Shown piece after piece: positions 1 to 11,302 of a stretch of DNA of 64,000 nt. Every line of letters begins with the position of its first letter. The first letter of the stretch is position 1. The notes beneath the pieces are model-generated. The model saw only the letters and a list, made by a program, of their open reading frames with translations. It was not told the origin of the DNA and did not search any database. Source of the DNA: Adiantum capillus-veneris (lineage: Eukaryota; Streptophyta; Polypodiopsida; Polypodiales; Pteridaceae); assembly GCA_014529385.2 (NCBI GenBank), contig CM043963.1:104142912-104206911 (forward strand), given 5' to 3'. The translations under genes were made by a program, and so were the position numbers.

Positions 1-1961
1 GAATTATCCCACATGTAATGGAGTCAAGCTGTAGAGCTACTTAAAGCTCACTTTCATGAATAAACACACAGTTCAAGTTTGTACTACATGCTTGTCTATG
101 GTGAGCCTGTGCTAAGCTAAGTCAATACTCAAGATTGTGTTTATTAGTCCAAGCTAATTAATTCTATCTTAATGGAACCTAATTCACTTGAGTGATAATC
201 TTGCTTACACACACTCACACACTTGCACTATGTTTCTCTTTCATCCACCCTAGCTAGCACGATCCCATTCCCATCAAGTGGTATCAGACTCGGGGGGTAC
301 ACTATTGAGAACCCCCCTATATAACGTGCGTTCGAAGGGTATTAAAAAAACCCCCTTTTTTACATATCTAAATGAATAAAAAGACCCCTTGTTTTAGGAA
401 ATTTTTTCCAAAATGGAATATAAAAACCCCTTTTGTTAACGTGTCTTTGTCAATTTACCTAAAATTTTTGCATTAAAAAAACCCTCCTGCTGACCTCACA
501 TTATATATTAACATGATTACATAGTGCATCCCCTGAGGTATCAGAGCTCCGGTGGTATGCTAGCTAGGTCTTATTGCCATCATTGCATTTGTGTGATTAG
601 CACTTGGTAGGATTAGCATTCCTTTGCATTGCATAATTTCCTTTTGTTTAATCACGTCTTACTCACTCTTTTGAGGCTAATCAACGATGGATATTCACCC
701 TTGAAAGGATGTGCCAACACTACCCATGTTCATTAAGCTAATAAAGGAGGACTATCCATCATTAGAAGTTTGCTAACAGGCAGTTTTACAGAAATGGTTG
801 CATTTTAGATTGCCCTTTTGTGTCAATTTTTCATCATCCGTCCCTTCGATTAAATTCACTGTCTCTTGGCATTACTCACATTGCCTTGAAGTGCTCAACA
901 TGACAAGCTTCTCGTCGAGCTTTCAAGCCCTCAATTTCGAGCTCGGGAGCCCCCTAAGCCTCATCCCCTAAAACCTTACTAAAAATAAGGTGTGTGTGTG
1001 TGTGTTTTGTGTGTGAAGGATTGCACAAGCCCAGAATATCAATACTAACTTGGAGTCTATCTCACGTGGAGCCCATTGGGCCCCTTGGTCTAGCTCAAAC
1101 ACTCGTTTGCTAGTGGATTTGGTGGGTTTGTGGGTTCAATGTGGGCTCCCTCACTCAGGCAAGTCCGACGGACTTGTAGAAGGCGGTGAAGCGCAATTAT
1201 TTTGACAAAATTGTGTCCACAAGGGAAGCTTCACACACACATCCTTTTTACATTGGCGATTGATCCCTGCCCGCCCTTGCTGCCTCCGCCTACTCGGAGG
1301 CCTTTCTCGTCTTGCCCTACTACCCAATACAATTTGGCCCTTGATCTCGTGGCGAGCGCGCGCCTCACCATTGCCTCAAACCCTCCTACGGGTGCTGTCC
1401 CACGGTGCATTGCTGCCGCAAGCCTCTTACCGAATAATCAAAGCCCACAAAGGGGCAGTTCCATTCTATCTGCCAACCAACAATGTTATTGAATTGATAT
1501 TTTATTATTTATTGTAGCTGTGACAGGTGGAAAAGACTGGACCGAGCTAGGCCTATGCGAATGGAAATATATATATATTGTACATTTTATTATTCAAGTG
1601 CTCTTTTATGAGCTTTGGCATTTATGACCGGCCGGCCAGTTTGTACTCACATTTGACCATTCAAGAAATCTATAAAACAAATACGTGCAAGAGGGAAATG
1701 GTCACTCTTGCATGGGAGGAGATTGCACCCAGTATCTGTGTTATTCTCTCTCTCCCTCTCCTCTCTCCTCGTGCTGGCGTAGCATCTCACTCCACTCTAG
1801 GAGGTGCGTCTGCATGTGCTATCTCTCGCTCTCTATCTCTCTGTTTGCATACGTCGTGGCTATGTGCTGGGAATTGCCAGGTATGCAGATTTGTCCGTTT
1901 ATGCTAGATATTGTGTTATCTTGGGTATTTTTCAGGGCAGCCATGTTTCCGTCTGTAGCAA
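1..1961. other. Gene-free debris of LTR retroelements
   Basis: No coding region is supported here. Two stretches resemble primer-binding sites for initiator tRNA-Met: TGGTATCAGACT at 279-290 and GGTATCAGAGCTCCGG at 537-552. This suggests that bases 1-278 and about 480-536 are the 3' ends of decayed LTRs. Runs of C4-5/A6-7 at 310-490 recur as short imperfect repeats. A (TG)n tract lies at 990-1012 and a CT-rich stretch at 1741-1850. The short ORFs at 1202-2035 overlap one another in different frames and have no recognisable domain, so I do not call them genes. Confidence 0.5.
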
Positions 1962-1975
1962 TGGTATCAGAGCTT
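1962..1975 (+). other. Primer-binding site, tRNA-Met type (orphan LTR element)
   Basis: TGGTATCAGAGCTT matches the canonical plant LTR-retrotransposon primer site complementary to the 3' end of initiator tRNA-Met. The roughly 250 bases upstream are CT-rich and end in GTAGCAA, as expected of the U5 end of an LTR. No gag or pol is recognisable downstream, so this is a remnant. Confidence 0.6.
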
Positions 1976-4337
1976 TGGCTACACTCTTGGGGTTGCAACA
2001 ATCATAACTATCAAGATTATCATGATCAAAGATAAGCCTTGCCTTTGTTAACCTTTATTATTATTTTTTAATATATTTTAAGATTTTGCATAAATTATTA
2101 TCAATCCCATAAGTTTTCCATCATGTTTGAATTGTGTAGAACTTGTAAATCCTATAATCAAACATATAATTGATTGTATAGAGCTTACTCTGTGTACAAG
2201 GATAACAGAGAAGAGAGAGACTTACGTAATCTACGTGACTTAGAATAATCTCAAATATGGGCTTGACTAAAATCTTAGGAATAACAAGGGCAGTTTTATG
2301 AAAGAGATGAAGCTGGAGTTTCACAAGAAGGAGGCGAGTGTGCTCCTCATAGGAATCACCCCTCCGGAGATAAGGAAAGGGAAAGCAGCTTATCTTCAAA
2401 AAACGATTTCGATTCACCTATATATGAAATACAACTTCCGAGATTGAAGAAGATGAGGGAATATTAGACAGAAAGAGGTAGCACTCGGTATTTAGATCTT
2501 TCGGTAGCAAGGGTCAATAGGGCACACTGTCAATAGTGATCACCACCATGTTACCCTACAGCGTGATAGTACCACAATGTCGTTGGTCCGAGGATAGAAA
2601 CGCCACAGAAACGAGCCCAAGCAGGGAGCAACTTACGTGGTAACTGCAAACTTGGAGGGCTGACCTTGTGGCTGCAGCATTGATAATGGCTAGGAGCACA
2701 AACAAGGACTAGTGCCACCAAAAGCAGCGGTGCTTGATAAAAATCTTACAAAAAGTGAAGATCACCAAAACAATGGTGGCCGGAAGCACGAAAAGGAATG
2801 GCTAAGAGACCATGAATGAATGAATGCAATCCGTCTCAAGGTCTATAGAGGGCAACAACAATAATCCACTTGTTCGTAAAGACTATTATCGACAGTGACT
2901 GGAACAGTCGCAAAAAGGCATTTGCACATAAGGGTATATGGAAAGCATCAAGGCATATATGATTTCTCTGTATCCTAGATCAAATCACCTGCTTGATAGC
3001 CACCTAAGCAGTCCATAATTGCAACTAATGCATGCATCACTGATACCAACTCACGAATAGCTCCTACACTCACTCTCACATACTAATTTGTAATCAATCA
3101 CTAAACACACATCTTGCTCATGAAAGCACAATCAAAGGATAGCTTTGTCACCATTTTCTTCACACTTCGTTTAGAATAAAAAATAAAAATAAAGTTTTGT
3201 AAGTAGAGAATACTTTATTTTTGTGCTCAGGCATAGTTTTCTTTTGTTAGTTATCGAGATTGCAAGGTGAATGATAACATCTTTTGACTATTTCTTTTTA
3301 CCGAGTAGTTGGGTGCAAAGCTTATGTAGTATTGTGGTGGACAATAATTAAACCAACCCACCTATTTTCTAAGTGGGATGTCACCAGGCCTGAAAATTGC
3401 AGGGCACCCTTACCCATCCTAGGGAAGGGAAATTTTCAAGAGTGCGCGTCCCATGGGAAGGGTTGTTTGGCATTTTCGACCTTCAAACTGAAGGGAAAAA
3501 TTTTCCCTACCCTTCCAATCAAATCTTTACCAAAATCTAGTACAATTGTAGCTTGTAAAGAAAGTTCTAACGTACAATGAGAAAGGATGCACTTTGAAAA
3601 CATTGCACATCAATACTACAAATCATTTCCTACAAGATACACAATGAGTAGGAGAAGTAGTAAGCTATAAATGGAACATGAAAATATTGGAACTTGAAAT
3701 GTCTTGTAATGCATCTGCTCTGACGACATCATACATCTTGGAATATGTTGGATGTACCCTTTGCTAGAATTGTAACCATGAAGAGTCTCCCCTCGAGTTA
3801 CAGACCTTCCATTGTTGAGCTCATGAAGTTACCCACTATCGCTATTCTCTCTGTGAAGCTAGGGTAGACATCTCTTCAAACTTACAACTTCCAAGTTCCC
3901 TCTAAGTCATTCTCGTCTCCTCCTAAGAATCACCAATGACAAACAAATAAGATCCTTATAACATTATATACATAAATTGTAGCATCCTAATCATCAGACA
4001 TGGTGCCATCTTAAACATGATGAAGTGATAAGTATGGGTTCGTATAAATAGGCTTTGGGAGCATGCCTAGCTAACAAGGAGGCTAGCACTATGTGAATCA
4101 TGATTCGTGAAGGAGCCTTGAGACTTGAAGGACCTTTGCAATCGTAGACTATGGAGTCGTTTGGACTCACAACCTAGAGGTCGCCCAAGGGACTCCTGAG
4201 GGAAGCTTGTAGTTCATGGATAATGGGAAGTGCTAGGCAAATTTGGAATGTGGAGCTTGTCATTGATCGTGAGTCTAAGCCCTTGTAAGAATCAATCGGT
4301 ATCTGAGAACAATTTCAAAAGATTTTGTATACCAAAT
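1976..4337. other. Unassigned AT-rich sequence without a supported gene
   Basis: I see no convincing coding region. A minus-strand TTGGTATCAGTG-like primer site (reads as ACTGATACCAA at 3039-3049) suggests another degraded LTR element in the opposite orientation. The ORFs at 2121-2417 (minus) and 3284-3580 (plus) have no domain or homologue elsewhere in the window. Confidence 0.4.
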
Positions 4338-4364
4338 CTTACATTGAAGGCGATGCGAAGCAAG

Positions 4365-5169
4365 GAAAATGTCCACAAAACCTGTTGTGGAATTTTGTCC
4401 TGTGGAGATCTACTGATAATCTTTCGAATCACATTTCGGACACTTCTCCATGTCTATGTATTCCCCTGTGAAAAGAATGCAGTCATTAGGACAAGCGTGG
4501 ATAGAATTGTAATCCATCCCCAAGTTTCGGAAAATCTTTCTTGCTTCATCTCGGGAATCTGGCATCACATTGTCAGCTGGTAGTATGTGCTCTTTAAGCA
4601 ATCTACACAACATAAAAATACAATACAGTCGTGTAAAAATCTATCAGATCATTATGCATTTAGAGTCTTATTAAAGTAAACTAATTGTAATAGATTACCT
4701 GAAAAGCGCTGTGACGCTAGTGTCACTCCATCCAAACTTTGCCTGCATGTTGAGAAGAACCAGGGGTGCTTTCAATCTAGACATACGTGCTCCATTATAC
4801 AATGGCGTATCGGCTTCACTTTTCATATCATCATAGATAAGCCTTTTTGAATCCATGATCGTCTCGATCATTTCATCAATCTCGGGCTCAAACATTGCCT
4901 CGTTGGGAATGTGCTATGCATGATCATCCCCCGAGCTGTCAGAGGCTACATCTTGTGGCCTCACATATGCTGCTTGACCAAAGCGCCTGCGAACACGTCT
5001 ATTGGGTTGCAAGATTGCTGCTTGTTGGCCAGCGTTAGAGTCCGACGAGTTATAATTGGTAACAACTCGATCTATAATAGATGGATCGAACTCGCCAAAT
5101 TCGCGAACGTGCTGCAAAGAAACACGTCTTGTCCGTTGCACAGCATGCTTGCATTGATTACAAGGACAT
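4365..5169 (-). pseudogene. CACTA Tnp2 transposase, 5' exons only (copy A)
   Basis: Read on the minus strand this is the N-terminal part of the transposase described at 32119-35838. Exon 1 carries the CxxC-rich start and the acidic DxSGDDHA stretch. The intron lies at about 4607-4702. Exon 2 carries the HACPNDC and KCPKC zinc-type motifs. A TAG codon replaces a Glu codon at about 4911-4913 and splits exon 1. The start codon region is replaced by unrelated sequence near 5190. The copy cannot make a functional transposase. Codon-level agreement with the plus-strand copy at 32170-32990 is very high, so this copy separated recently compared with copy C. Confidence 0.85.
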
Positions 5170-5379
5170 AAGACCCTCGTTGAGAGATAGGTGTAATAAA
5201 TAAACCTAAATCTAATCTAATTTAACTTAAATAAACCCAACGTAAATCTAACTAAAAATAAACCTAAATCTAATCTAATTTAACTTAAATAAACCTAAAT
5301 CTAATTTAATGTAAGTCTACATCTAACCTAATCTTTAACATCTTTTAAGATAGTTTCCTACGACGTTATAACTCTCTTC

Positions 5380-5809
5380 TTCTTGTGTGTGTGCGCGTGT
5401 GTGGATGTGTGTGCCAATAAAAAGAGATAAATTGTATAACCTTTCTATCAGCCATGCCAAGTATGATAGATTGGTTATGCCATTTCCCTCTTGAATAATA
5501 GGTCTTGAGTTCAACTCCTCGTCGGCTAGATCTTTAGGTCTTTTAATTTTAATTAGTTTCCTATGACGTTAAATTAGTTTCTCTCTCTTTCTCTCTCAAT
5601 GTGTGTGCGTTTTTTTGTTTATGCATGTTTTCTCTCTCTTTTCCCCTCTCAATGTGTGCGTTTTTTGTTTATGCATGTTCTCTCTCTCTTTTCCTCTCTC
5701 AATGTGTGCGCTTTTTGTTTATGCATGCTCTCTCTCTCTTTTCCTCTCTCAATGTGTGTATGCATTCTTTGTTTATGTAGGTGTGTGTGCGTTTTTGTTT
5801 ATGTTTGTA

Positions 5810-5857
<48 letters not shown>

Positions 5858-5864
5858 AACACTA

Positions 5865-5896
<32 letters not shown>

Positions 5897-5998
5897 GGAG
5901 AGAGAAAGAGGGGAAGGGAACATGAGAGTGAGGAGAGGGAAGGAGCATACCTGGGTCTCCTTCCTCTCCTCGTGTGTGTGTGTGTTTGTGTGGAGAAG

Positions 5999-6038
<40 letters not shown>

Positions 6039-6056
6039 CGTTACCTGCTCCTTGTT
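5380..6056. repeat. CACTA subterminal microsatellite and 50-bp minisatellite block
   Basis: A (CT)n/(TG)n/(GA)n block contains about four copies of a roughly 50-bp unit (5598-5790), each with the core TGTTTATGCATG followed by CTCTCTCTTTTCC. The same block occurs reverse-complemented at 30180-30660 inside CACTA-B, so it belongs to the transposon and is not an independent microsatellite. Overlapping ORFs made of Cys-Val or Glu-Arg repeats here are artefacts of the simple repeat. Confidence 0.85.
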
Positions 6057-6092
6057 TGAGAGTTTTTGGGCGCGCTCTGTTATTTTTTTAGC

Positions 6093-6218
6093 CCAGTCGG
6101 CGTCACTATGAGCGCCGCAAATTTCTTTGGAAATTTGCGACGCTCATAGCAACGCCGGGATTTATTTTTTTGAGCGTCGCTGTGTGAGCGTCGCTAATAT
6201 GAATAGCCTCTTGTAGTG
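6093..6218 (-). repeat. CACTA-A terminal inverted repeat and subterminal palindrome
   Basis: An imperfect hairpin built of GGCGTCACTATGAGCGCCGC and its complement lies at about 6098-6160, and the terminus CCTCTTGTAGTG lies at 6207-6218. It matches the left end of CACTA-B at 29992-30100, where the hairpin is perfect; here several CpG positions have changed. Confidence 0.8.
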
Positions 6219-7593
6219 TTTCTAGCCATAGACCTGAAATTTTGCAACTTCAAATAACAACTCACAATGATTCTTTTGGAGAGAGCAATGTTCTGAAATC
6301 CACCTTGGATCCTACTTATCCTACTCCTAGGTTCTCATGCAATGAGGTTGTGGAAAGTGTCCACAAACACTCGTTTTCTTGTTTTTTATGGTTTTTTGAG
6401 CATTGATCTTAAGACTTGTTTCGTCTATCAATCATCCTAAAAAATATAATCTAGTTCTACAATCCTACAATCCTAAAGTTGTAAAGGCACTGCGCAAGTA
6501 TAACTTTCCTCCAAGCTACCTCTACACAGCAAAAGACGACAATCTTAAGCTATGCGATATCCAAAAGAAAGTTTTTACTCAAGGAGACCCTAGAGGAAGT
6601 TAAAGGATAACTTCACAAGATGCTTGTATTTTTCCCTAGTTTAGGTCTCTTCGATCCCCGGTAGCGGCGCCAAATGTGGAACGGGTGTCTAAATTCACTC
6701 CTAGCTTATTGCAGATTAGCGAGAACCACGATTAAATTGTCAATCCATGGGATGAAGCTGACTTGACTAGTGCATAGAGGCTACAAGAGGTTGTCAATCT
6801 CTCAGAAAACATCAAACAACTCGCATCTAACTCAAGCTACACTCAAGTGACTAAAATCACCAAAAGCCAATTGATCGCTCATCGGCAAACAAATCACATC
6901 CATTATAGCATCAAATGACATCCAAATGTAATGAAACTTTTAGGACATGTTTCTAAGACCTAAGCACACATGCTTCTGGTCTCAAATCCCACTTTAGGGC
7001 AAGTGCAACAATTGTGATTATTAACAACAATGGATTTTTGACCTAGTCACTTTCGACCCTAAATGCTTAGCAATGATGTCCCAATAGCTCGCCTATGCTT
7101 AGTTTTTATTTTGAAGTATTAATTCCTAGTTATGATGAAATTAGGCCGCGAGTTGGCGACACCAAAAGCTACAAAATATCATGAAGTGTTTACGTCAATG
7201 CGTAAAGCTCTTACCTTCGGTTGCAATGCAACAAACATGACTGTAATGTGACAACCGGAGAGGGAGTAGGAAGCATGAGAAGGAGAGAAGTGAGCGCCGT
7301 TAGCTCATGCTGTGTATTTCATTATTTAAAAACTTGAAATTAACTTACAAAAATTGGCTTTTATACCTTAGCCAAGGTTTTTGGTGGTCAAAACTAATAA
7401 TCTGGGAACTCTAACTAAAGATAGGTAATGACAGGTTGATACAATCTAGAATCTTATAGCCCCGGCTCATCAATTACAAGGTTTATCCCAAAAATGGGAT
7501 TTACAATATTCTCGATTTATCAAAATAATAAGTGTTTTTACAATGAGAGCTCCAAAAAATGGTATCCAAGCTAGCTTGCTGCTAACATAGAAA

Positions 7594-7628
<35 letters not shown>

Positions 7629-7657
7629 TGGATAATTAGGGGAGGAGAAGCATAGTT
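6219..7657. other. Unassigned region with a gypsy-type LTR start
   Basis: No gene is supported. Near 6651 there is a primer site on the minus strand (separate entry), so the sequence to its right, starting TGTGGAACGGG at 6675, is probably a minus-strand LTR whose far end I cannot place. A (GA)n tract is at 7596-7628. The ORF at 6403-6603 has no recognisable domain. Confidence 0.4.
6651..6674 (-). other. Primer-binding site of a Tat/Athila-type gypsy element
   Basis: On the minus strand this reads TTTGGCGCCGCTACCGGGGA followed by TCGA. It closely matches the TGGCGCCGTTGCCGGGGA primer site that is established for plant Tat/Athila/Ogre Ty3/gypsy elements (tRNA-Asp type). The adjoining plus-strand TG at 6675 would be the inner LTR edge. 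Confidence 0.65.
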
Positions 7658-7712
7658 TGGGGGAGCGGGGGGCTAGTGGGGGGGGGCGGGGGGGGGGGGG
7701 GGTGGTGGGGGT
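7658..7712 (+). repeat. G-rich homopolymer tract
   Basis: The stretch is almost pure G with isolated A, C and T interruptions, including one G-run of about 15. It offers many runs of three or more G on the plus strand. The apparent Pro-rich minus-strand ORF across it is a by-product of the tract. Confidence 0.85.
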
Positions 7713-7838
7713 GAGGTCGTGGAAAGAGACAGAAGACTCCATTGTCCATGAGGATGTATTACTATGGCACGCGAGGAAAAATCTATCGATCACGAAAAGG
7801 CATCCGTGAGCCATAATGCTGCTTTCTTCTAAAGAAAG

Positions 7839-7841
<3 letters not shown>

Positions 7842-7911
<70 letters not shown>

Positions 7912-7955
7912 CAAATGGAGAGGGATACTCAAAAGGAGAGAGTGGTGTGTGTGTG

Positions 7956-8009
<54 letters not shown>

Positions 8010-8027
8010 AGAGTGTGTGTGTGTGTG

Positions 8028-8100
<73 letters not shown>

Positions 8101-8333
8101 GATAGAGAGGGAGAGAGACTCAAATGGAGAGGTATAGACACACATGGAGTGTGTGTGTGTGTGTGTGTGAATGCAAGAGAGAGAGAAAGAGAGAGAGAGA
8201 GATACTCACGTGGAGTGTGTGTGTGTGTGTGCACGCGTGCGTGCAAGAGAGAAGAAGAGAGACATGGAGAGAGAGATGGAGAGAGAGGAAGAGAGAGAGA
8301 CTCACATGGATATATATATATGAGAGAGAGAGA
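7842..8333. repeat. Compound (GA)n/(TG)n microsatellite
   Basis: Long (GA)n tracts at about 7842-7909, 7960-8002 and 8032-8094 alternate with (TG)n tracts and with recurrent ACTCAAATGGAGAGG- or ACTCACATGGA-like spacers. This is a compound, partly higher-order simple repeat. Glu-Arg and Leu-Ser ORFs on either strand are artefacts. Confidence 0.95.
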
Positions 8334-8357
8334 GAGGGGGTATAGTCTTATAGGGAA

Positions 8358-8754
8358 ATGGCAAGAACTAAGGTGACTGCTAGATGAAGGCAGACAAAGG
8401 TCTTGGTTTGGCTGCTAAAGCACAGGGAAGGTCCTCTAGTAAGAAGAAAATTTTGAAAGCTCCAAGGATGCATAGGCTACAAAGACACATCAAGTTGTTT
8501 AAGAAAATTAGGAAGGCTCATAAATGCATTGAGCTTCTTGTACCAAAGTTTCCATTTGAGAGGCCAGTCAGGTCAATATGTGAGGAGGCATGTTCTAGCA
8601 CGATGAGATGGAAACATGTTGCATTGTTGGTGCTTCAAGAGGCAACATAAGATTTTTTTCTTGAATACTTCAATGATATAACTATTGTTGCAGCACATAC
8701 ACATAGGGTGACCATTATGGACAAGGATAGTGAAACCTTGAAAAGATTAAGGTA
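8358..8754 (+). pseudogene. Histone H3-like pseudogene (intron-less, possibly CENH3-like)
   Basis: The first nine codons read MARTKVTAR, matching the invariant H3 start MARTKQTAR apart from Q5V. A one-base frame change then moves to the frame used from 8384. That frame shows a basic tail, then a histone fold with KIRK, ELL, KFPFERPVRSI, the ALLVLQEA helix, and AAHTHRVTIM followed by KD and RLR, ending where H3 normally ends. A TAA at 8648-8650 sits where H3 has Glu in QEAAE. The residues TMRW in helix 2 resemble plant CENH3, which has TRW there, and differ from canonical DLRF. With a frameshift and a stop it cannot encode a full histone. It is intron-less and flanked by a microsatellite and retroelement debris, so a processed or captured copy is possible. 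Confidence 0.75.
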
Positions 8755-9171
8755 GAGATATGATAAACTACTTCAATTCAATGACTTCATAGACATTAAA
8801 ATGAAGGAAATTTTTCTTACTTCTCCATCAAGGCCACAGACAGAGGTGAAGATTGGGGAGGTCACCCATGATGTGATTACTAGGTATAGAGCTCAGTAGG
8901 AAACCCAGTGTGCAAAGGAGATTTGTCATGTGATGTCCTGCGATGTTGAGTGATGTCCTGTGATGTGACTGTGGATTTGTACAAGTTATAGATGTGTCGT
9001 GTCTAGACAGTTCATGGCCTTTGTCTGTTTTGCAGGTGTAATCGAGGGCGATTACAATTCTGTCAAGAGGGGGGAAGTGTCACAAACTGATACCATTCAC
9101 TCGATAAAGTTTGCTCGGTGTATGGTAAGACTTGCATATGGGAGGAGCATGGGAAGTGAGGAAGATATAGC
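8755..9171 (+). other. Spacer with a polypurine tract and LTR-like start
   Basis: There is no gene. A short direct repeat, GATGTCCTG(T/C)GATGT, occurs at about 8932-8965. AAGAGGGGGGAAG at 9065-9077 followed by TGTCAC at 9078 looks like a plus-strand polypurine tract and the first bases of a 3' LTR. This suggests the H3-like remnant lies in or beside the 3' end of a plus-strand retroelement, but no internal domains of such an element are visible. Confidence 0.4.
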
Positions 9172-10060
9172 CTATTGAGGTATGGAAGATAACCATCCTC
9201 TAGCGTGAGTGGTTCTTTTTCTTCCATTTGTAAAGGCTATTATCATATCCCTAAAGCATGGGTTAGAAGCATATTTAACTATCATAAAAGATAGTTCATT
9301 GTTGTAAGTTGCTATTGATACCCTATCTACCCTTGGCCATCGAGAAAGTGCACCGGCTACATGATTGTGCTTGCCAGCAATGTGAGAAATGTAAAAATTA
9401 AATTGCAAAAAGACATTGCCCACCTCATTTGATTGTCGGAGAACTTGGTTTGTATCATGGATGGAGCCCCAAGAATTACTTCAATGTGTCTACGGCATGT
9501 AAAACAGCTCGTAGTTCCTTTTGTATATGTCCAACAATCCCTCATTGGATTTGAGTCTTTGAATCTCGTATGCTATAACATTCCCTTCTTGAAGCAAATT
9601 TTTTCTCGAAGGCAATCATCCAGGCACTACATTGGACCTCAAATATCTTTGAGAGATCCTTTAGTGTAAGCATAAGCTGAGAGTTAAGTTTCTCTTTGAA
9701 CTTTTCAAAAGTATTTTGCTATCTTTGCAGTCCATGTATACTTAACGTTCTTTTTCATTACGTCATGTATTGGACCTGCTATAAGCATGAATTTTTCCTT
9801 TGAAGCATCTCTCGTATGCACTCATACCTTTCGAGCTTTTCAACTCATGTAGACTCCTTGGATTAGGCCATCTTTTTATTACCTCTACCTTTTGTGGATC
9901 CATACAGATACCACCTTTAGAGATAATGTGACCTAATTATTGAATCTTTTGAAATTTTCACTTTTCTTTTGGTTAGAAGAAAGCCTAATCTCTCTCAAAA
10001 CTTACCAGTTCATGCTATTGCCTTTTGAACTCCTATTGTGGAGCTTATAAAGCTCAATAA
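9172..10060 (-). pseudogene. Gypsy reverse transcriptase/RNase H remnant (E3)
   Basis: Minus-strand fragments show a GHIISKGGICMDPQKV stretch at about 9880-9927, the thumb-side motif found just after the catalytic core of Ty3/gypsy reverse transcriptases. Nearer 9350 an AGKHNHVAGALSRW stretch corresponds to the conserved (A)DALSR motif at the RNase H boundary. The catalytic core with its aspartates is not visible. Several stops and frame changes separate the pieces. Between 10061 and 10438 only faint traces of the region before the reverse transcriptase remain. Confidence 0.7.
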
Positions 10061-10438
10061 GGAGTCTTATTAGGCAGTGAGCTTTGTGGTAGAAGCTCCA
10101 TTGCATGGTCATTGTCCCCTCATTGTGGAGATAGCTCACGGGGGTATCATCAATAAAAACACTTTGGAATCCATTTAGGAATTTAGAGAATTATAATTCC
10201 TCTTGATTCCCGTCTTTTTTATTATTACTGGTTGAAACATTAAATTCATTTACAGACTTTCTAACGGAAATCATGTGTATGAAAATGTAGATTGTCATTA
10301 ACTTGTGAAAAGCATGCATATTTACAAGGGATGTGATGCTACTCGACTCATAAACATGTATGTGCATATCTCCTAGAATAGGAAAAGCAAAAGCCTTTTG
10401 CTATGAGCATCCTCTTTTGGAGTTTCCAACATAGAAAC

Positions 10439-11057
10439 TCAAGGAGGCTCGTTGCGTGCATTTTTTCGGGGACAAGCATGATAGACATGCCCTTTTTTTC
10501 CACACTTGTAGAATTTGTTATCCTTGCGATAACACTCTAGCTTTGTTGGAGAGAGTCTATTCTTACCTTTGTAGACTCCTTTCTCCTTAGCTTTGTTATC
10601 GTTGATGCTAGAGTTGATTTTGGAAGAAGTTTGAGCATTATTCCTCCCTCTAGGCTCATTTTGATCCTTCAATTCCTGGGGTTAGAGTTTCTCTTAACCC
10701 CTTGTTGGAAATTGATTTGAGAGGCGACCATAGTATGGTGTATGACCGCCGAGATGGTATTAGGATTTTGCGAGTTAATATATTCCGCCATCTTTTCAGA
10801 AAGACCCGCACAAAATTGTTTCTTTTTCTCCTCAAAGTCTATCTTTTTGTAGACAGTCTCTTTGAGAAGTAAATCCCAAAACTTATCTACATAGACTCGT
10901 AGGGAGAGATTTTCAATCTTTGCCATTTCGTGAGGACATTGTCTTTAGCATTTCTTGCTATAAACTGCTTCATGATGGAGGCTCTTAAAGCCTTCCATGT
11001 CCTTGGAGCTTTTCTTTGGGCTTGTAGGCTAGCCCACCATTGACAAGCGGAGCTCTG
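10439..11057 (-). pseudogene. Gypsy gag, C-terminal half with zinc knuckle (E3)
   Basis: Three overlapping minus-strand frames give the second half of a retrotransposon gag. It starts with a WWASLQAQRKAPRTWKALR-like stretch, the conserved retro-gag core. A basic, Asn/Ser/Lys-rich segment follows, and then the nucleocapsid motif KCGKKGHVYHACP at about 10485-10525. The first Cys of the CCHC knuckle is Phe here, so zinc binding is probably lost. The 5' half lies at 16224-17081 beyond the copia insertion. Frame changes near 10670 and 10900 break the ORF. Confidence 0.75.
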
Positions 11058-11284
11058 TGTTACCATATACATGTGGTAGTGATGTGTGTGAACACACTAG
11101 GACCGTCGAGACATTTTTTCCCGCTTTAGGAGGTTTTTCCCCCCGAGATTTGTATATATGCCCATCACTCTAGGGCTATCTATCTTTCCCTTGCACACTA
11201 AGTAACACACTCTCTATTGTGTGCCTTGAGCTTCCTTCGTCTTCTCCAAGCTGTGTGCATTTCTCTACAACCCTAATTCCAATA
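11058..11284 (+). repeat. 5' LTR of the copia element
   Basis: The 227-bp LTR starts TGTTACCATATAC and ends AATTCCAATA. A TATATAT at 11153-11159 is the likely TATA box. It pairs with 15997-16223; the final A in place of CA suggests one C-to-T change at the terminal dinucleotide. Confidence 0.92.
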
Positions 11285-11286
11285 AC

Positions 11287-11302
11287 TGGTATCAAAGTAG
11301 GT
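11287..11302 (+). other. Primer-binding site of the copia element
   Basis: TGGTATCAAAGTAGGT lies two bases after the 5' LTR. It is the tRNA-Met-type copia primer site with one G-to-A change from TGGTATCAGAG. Confidence 0.85.

Larger units (their letters stand above)
4338..6218 (-). mobile_element. CACTA transposon copy A, truncated
   Basis: This is an inverted, truncated relative of the complete CACTA element at 29992-38009. It ends at 6218 with CCTCTTGTAGTG, the complement of the CACTACAAGAGG terminus. Inward come the GCGTCGC palindrome, the CT/TG microsatellite block, the TAAACCTAAATCTAAT-type repeats and the first two exons of the Tnp2 transposase. Homology stops near 4338 inside exon 2, so the Tnp2 core, the second gene and the other terminus are missing. 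With only one end present, no target-site duplication can be assigned. Confidence 0.85.

Noticed and set aside
1202-2035. Overlapping ORFs of 60-116 codons near the left end
   Set aside because: They lie in three frames of the same CT-rich LTR-like DNA with no domain or codon signal.
5599-6091. ORFs rich in Cys-Val, Leu-Ser or Glu-Arg repeats (also at 7783-8376 and 30047-30646)
   Set aside because: They are direct translations of (TG)n, (CT)n and (GA)n tracts, overlap in several frames and both strands, and have no domain.
4338-6218. Target-site duplication for CACTA-A
   Set aside because: Only one terminus exists; TTT after 6218 has no partner.
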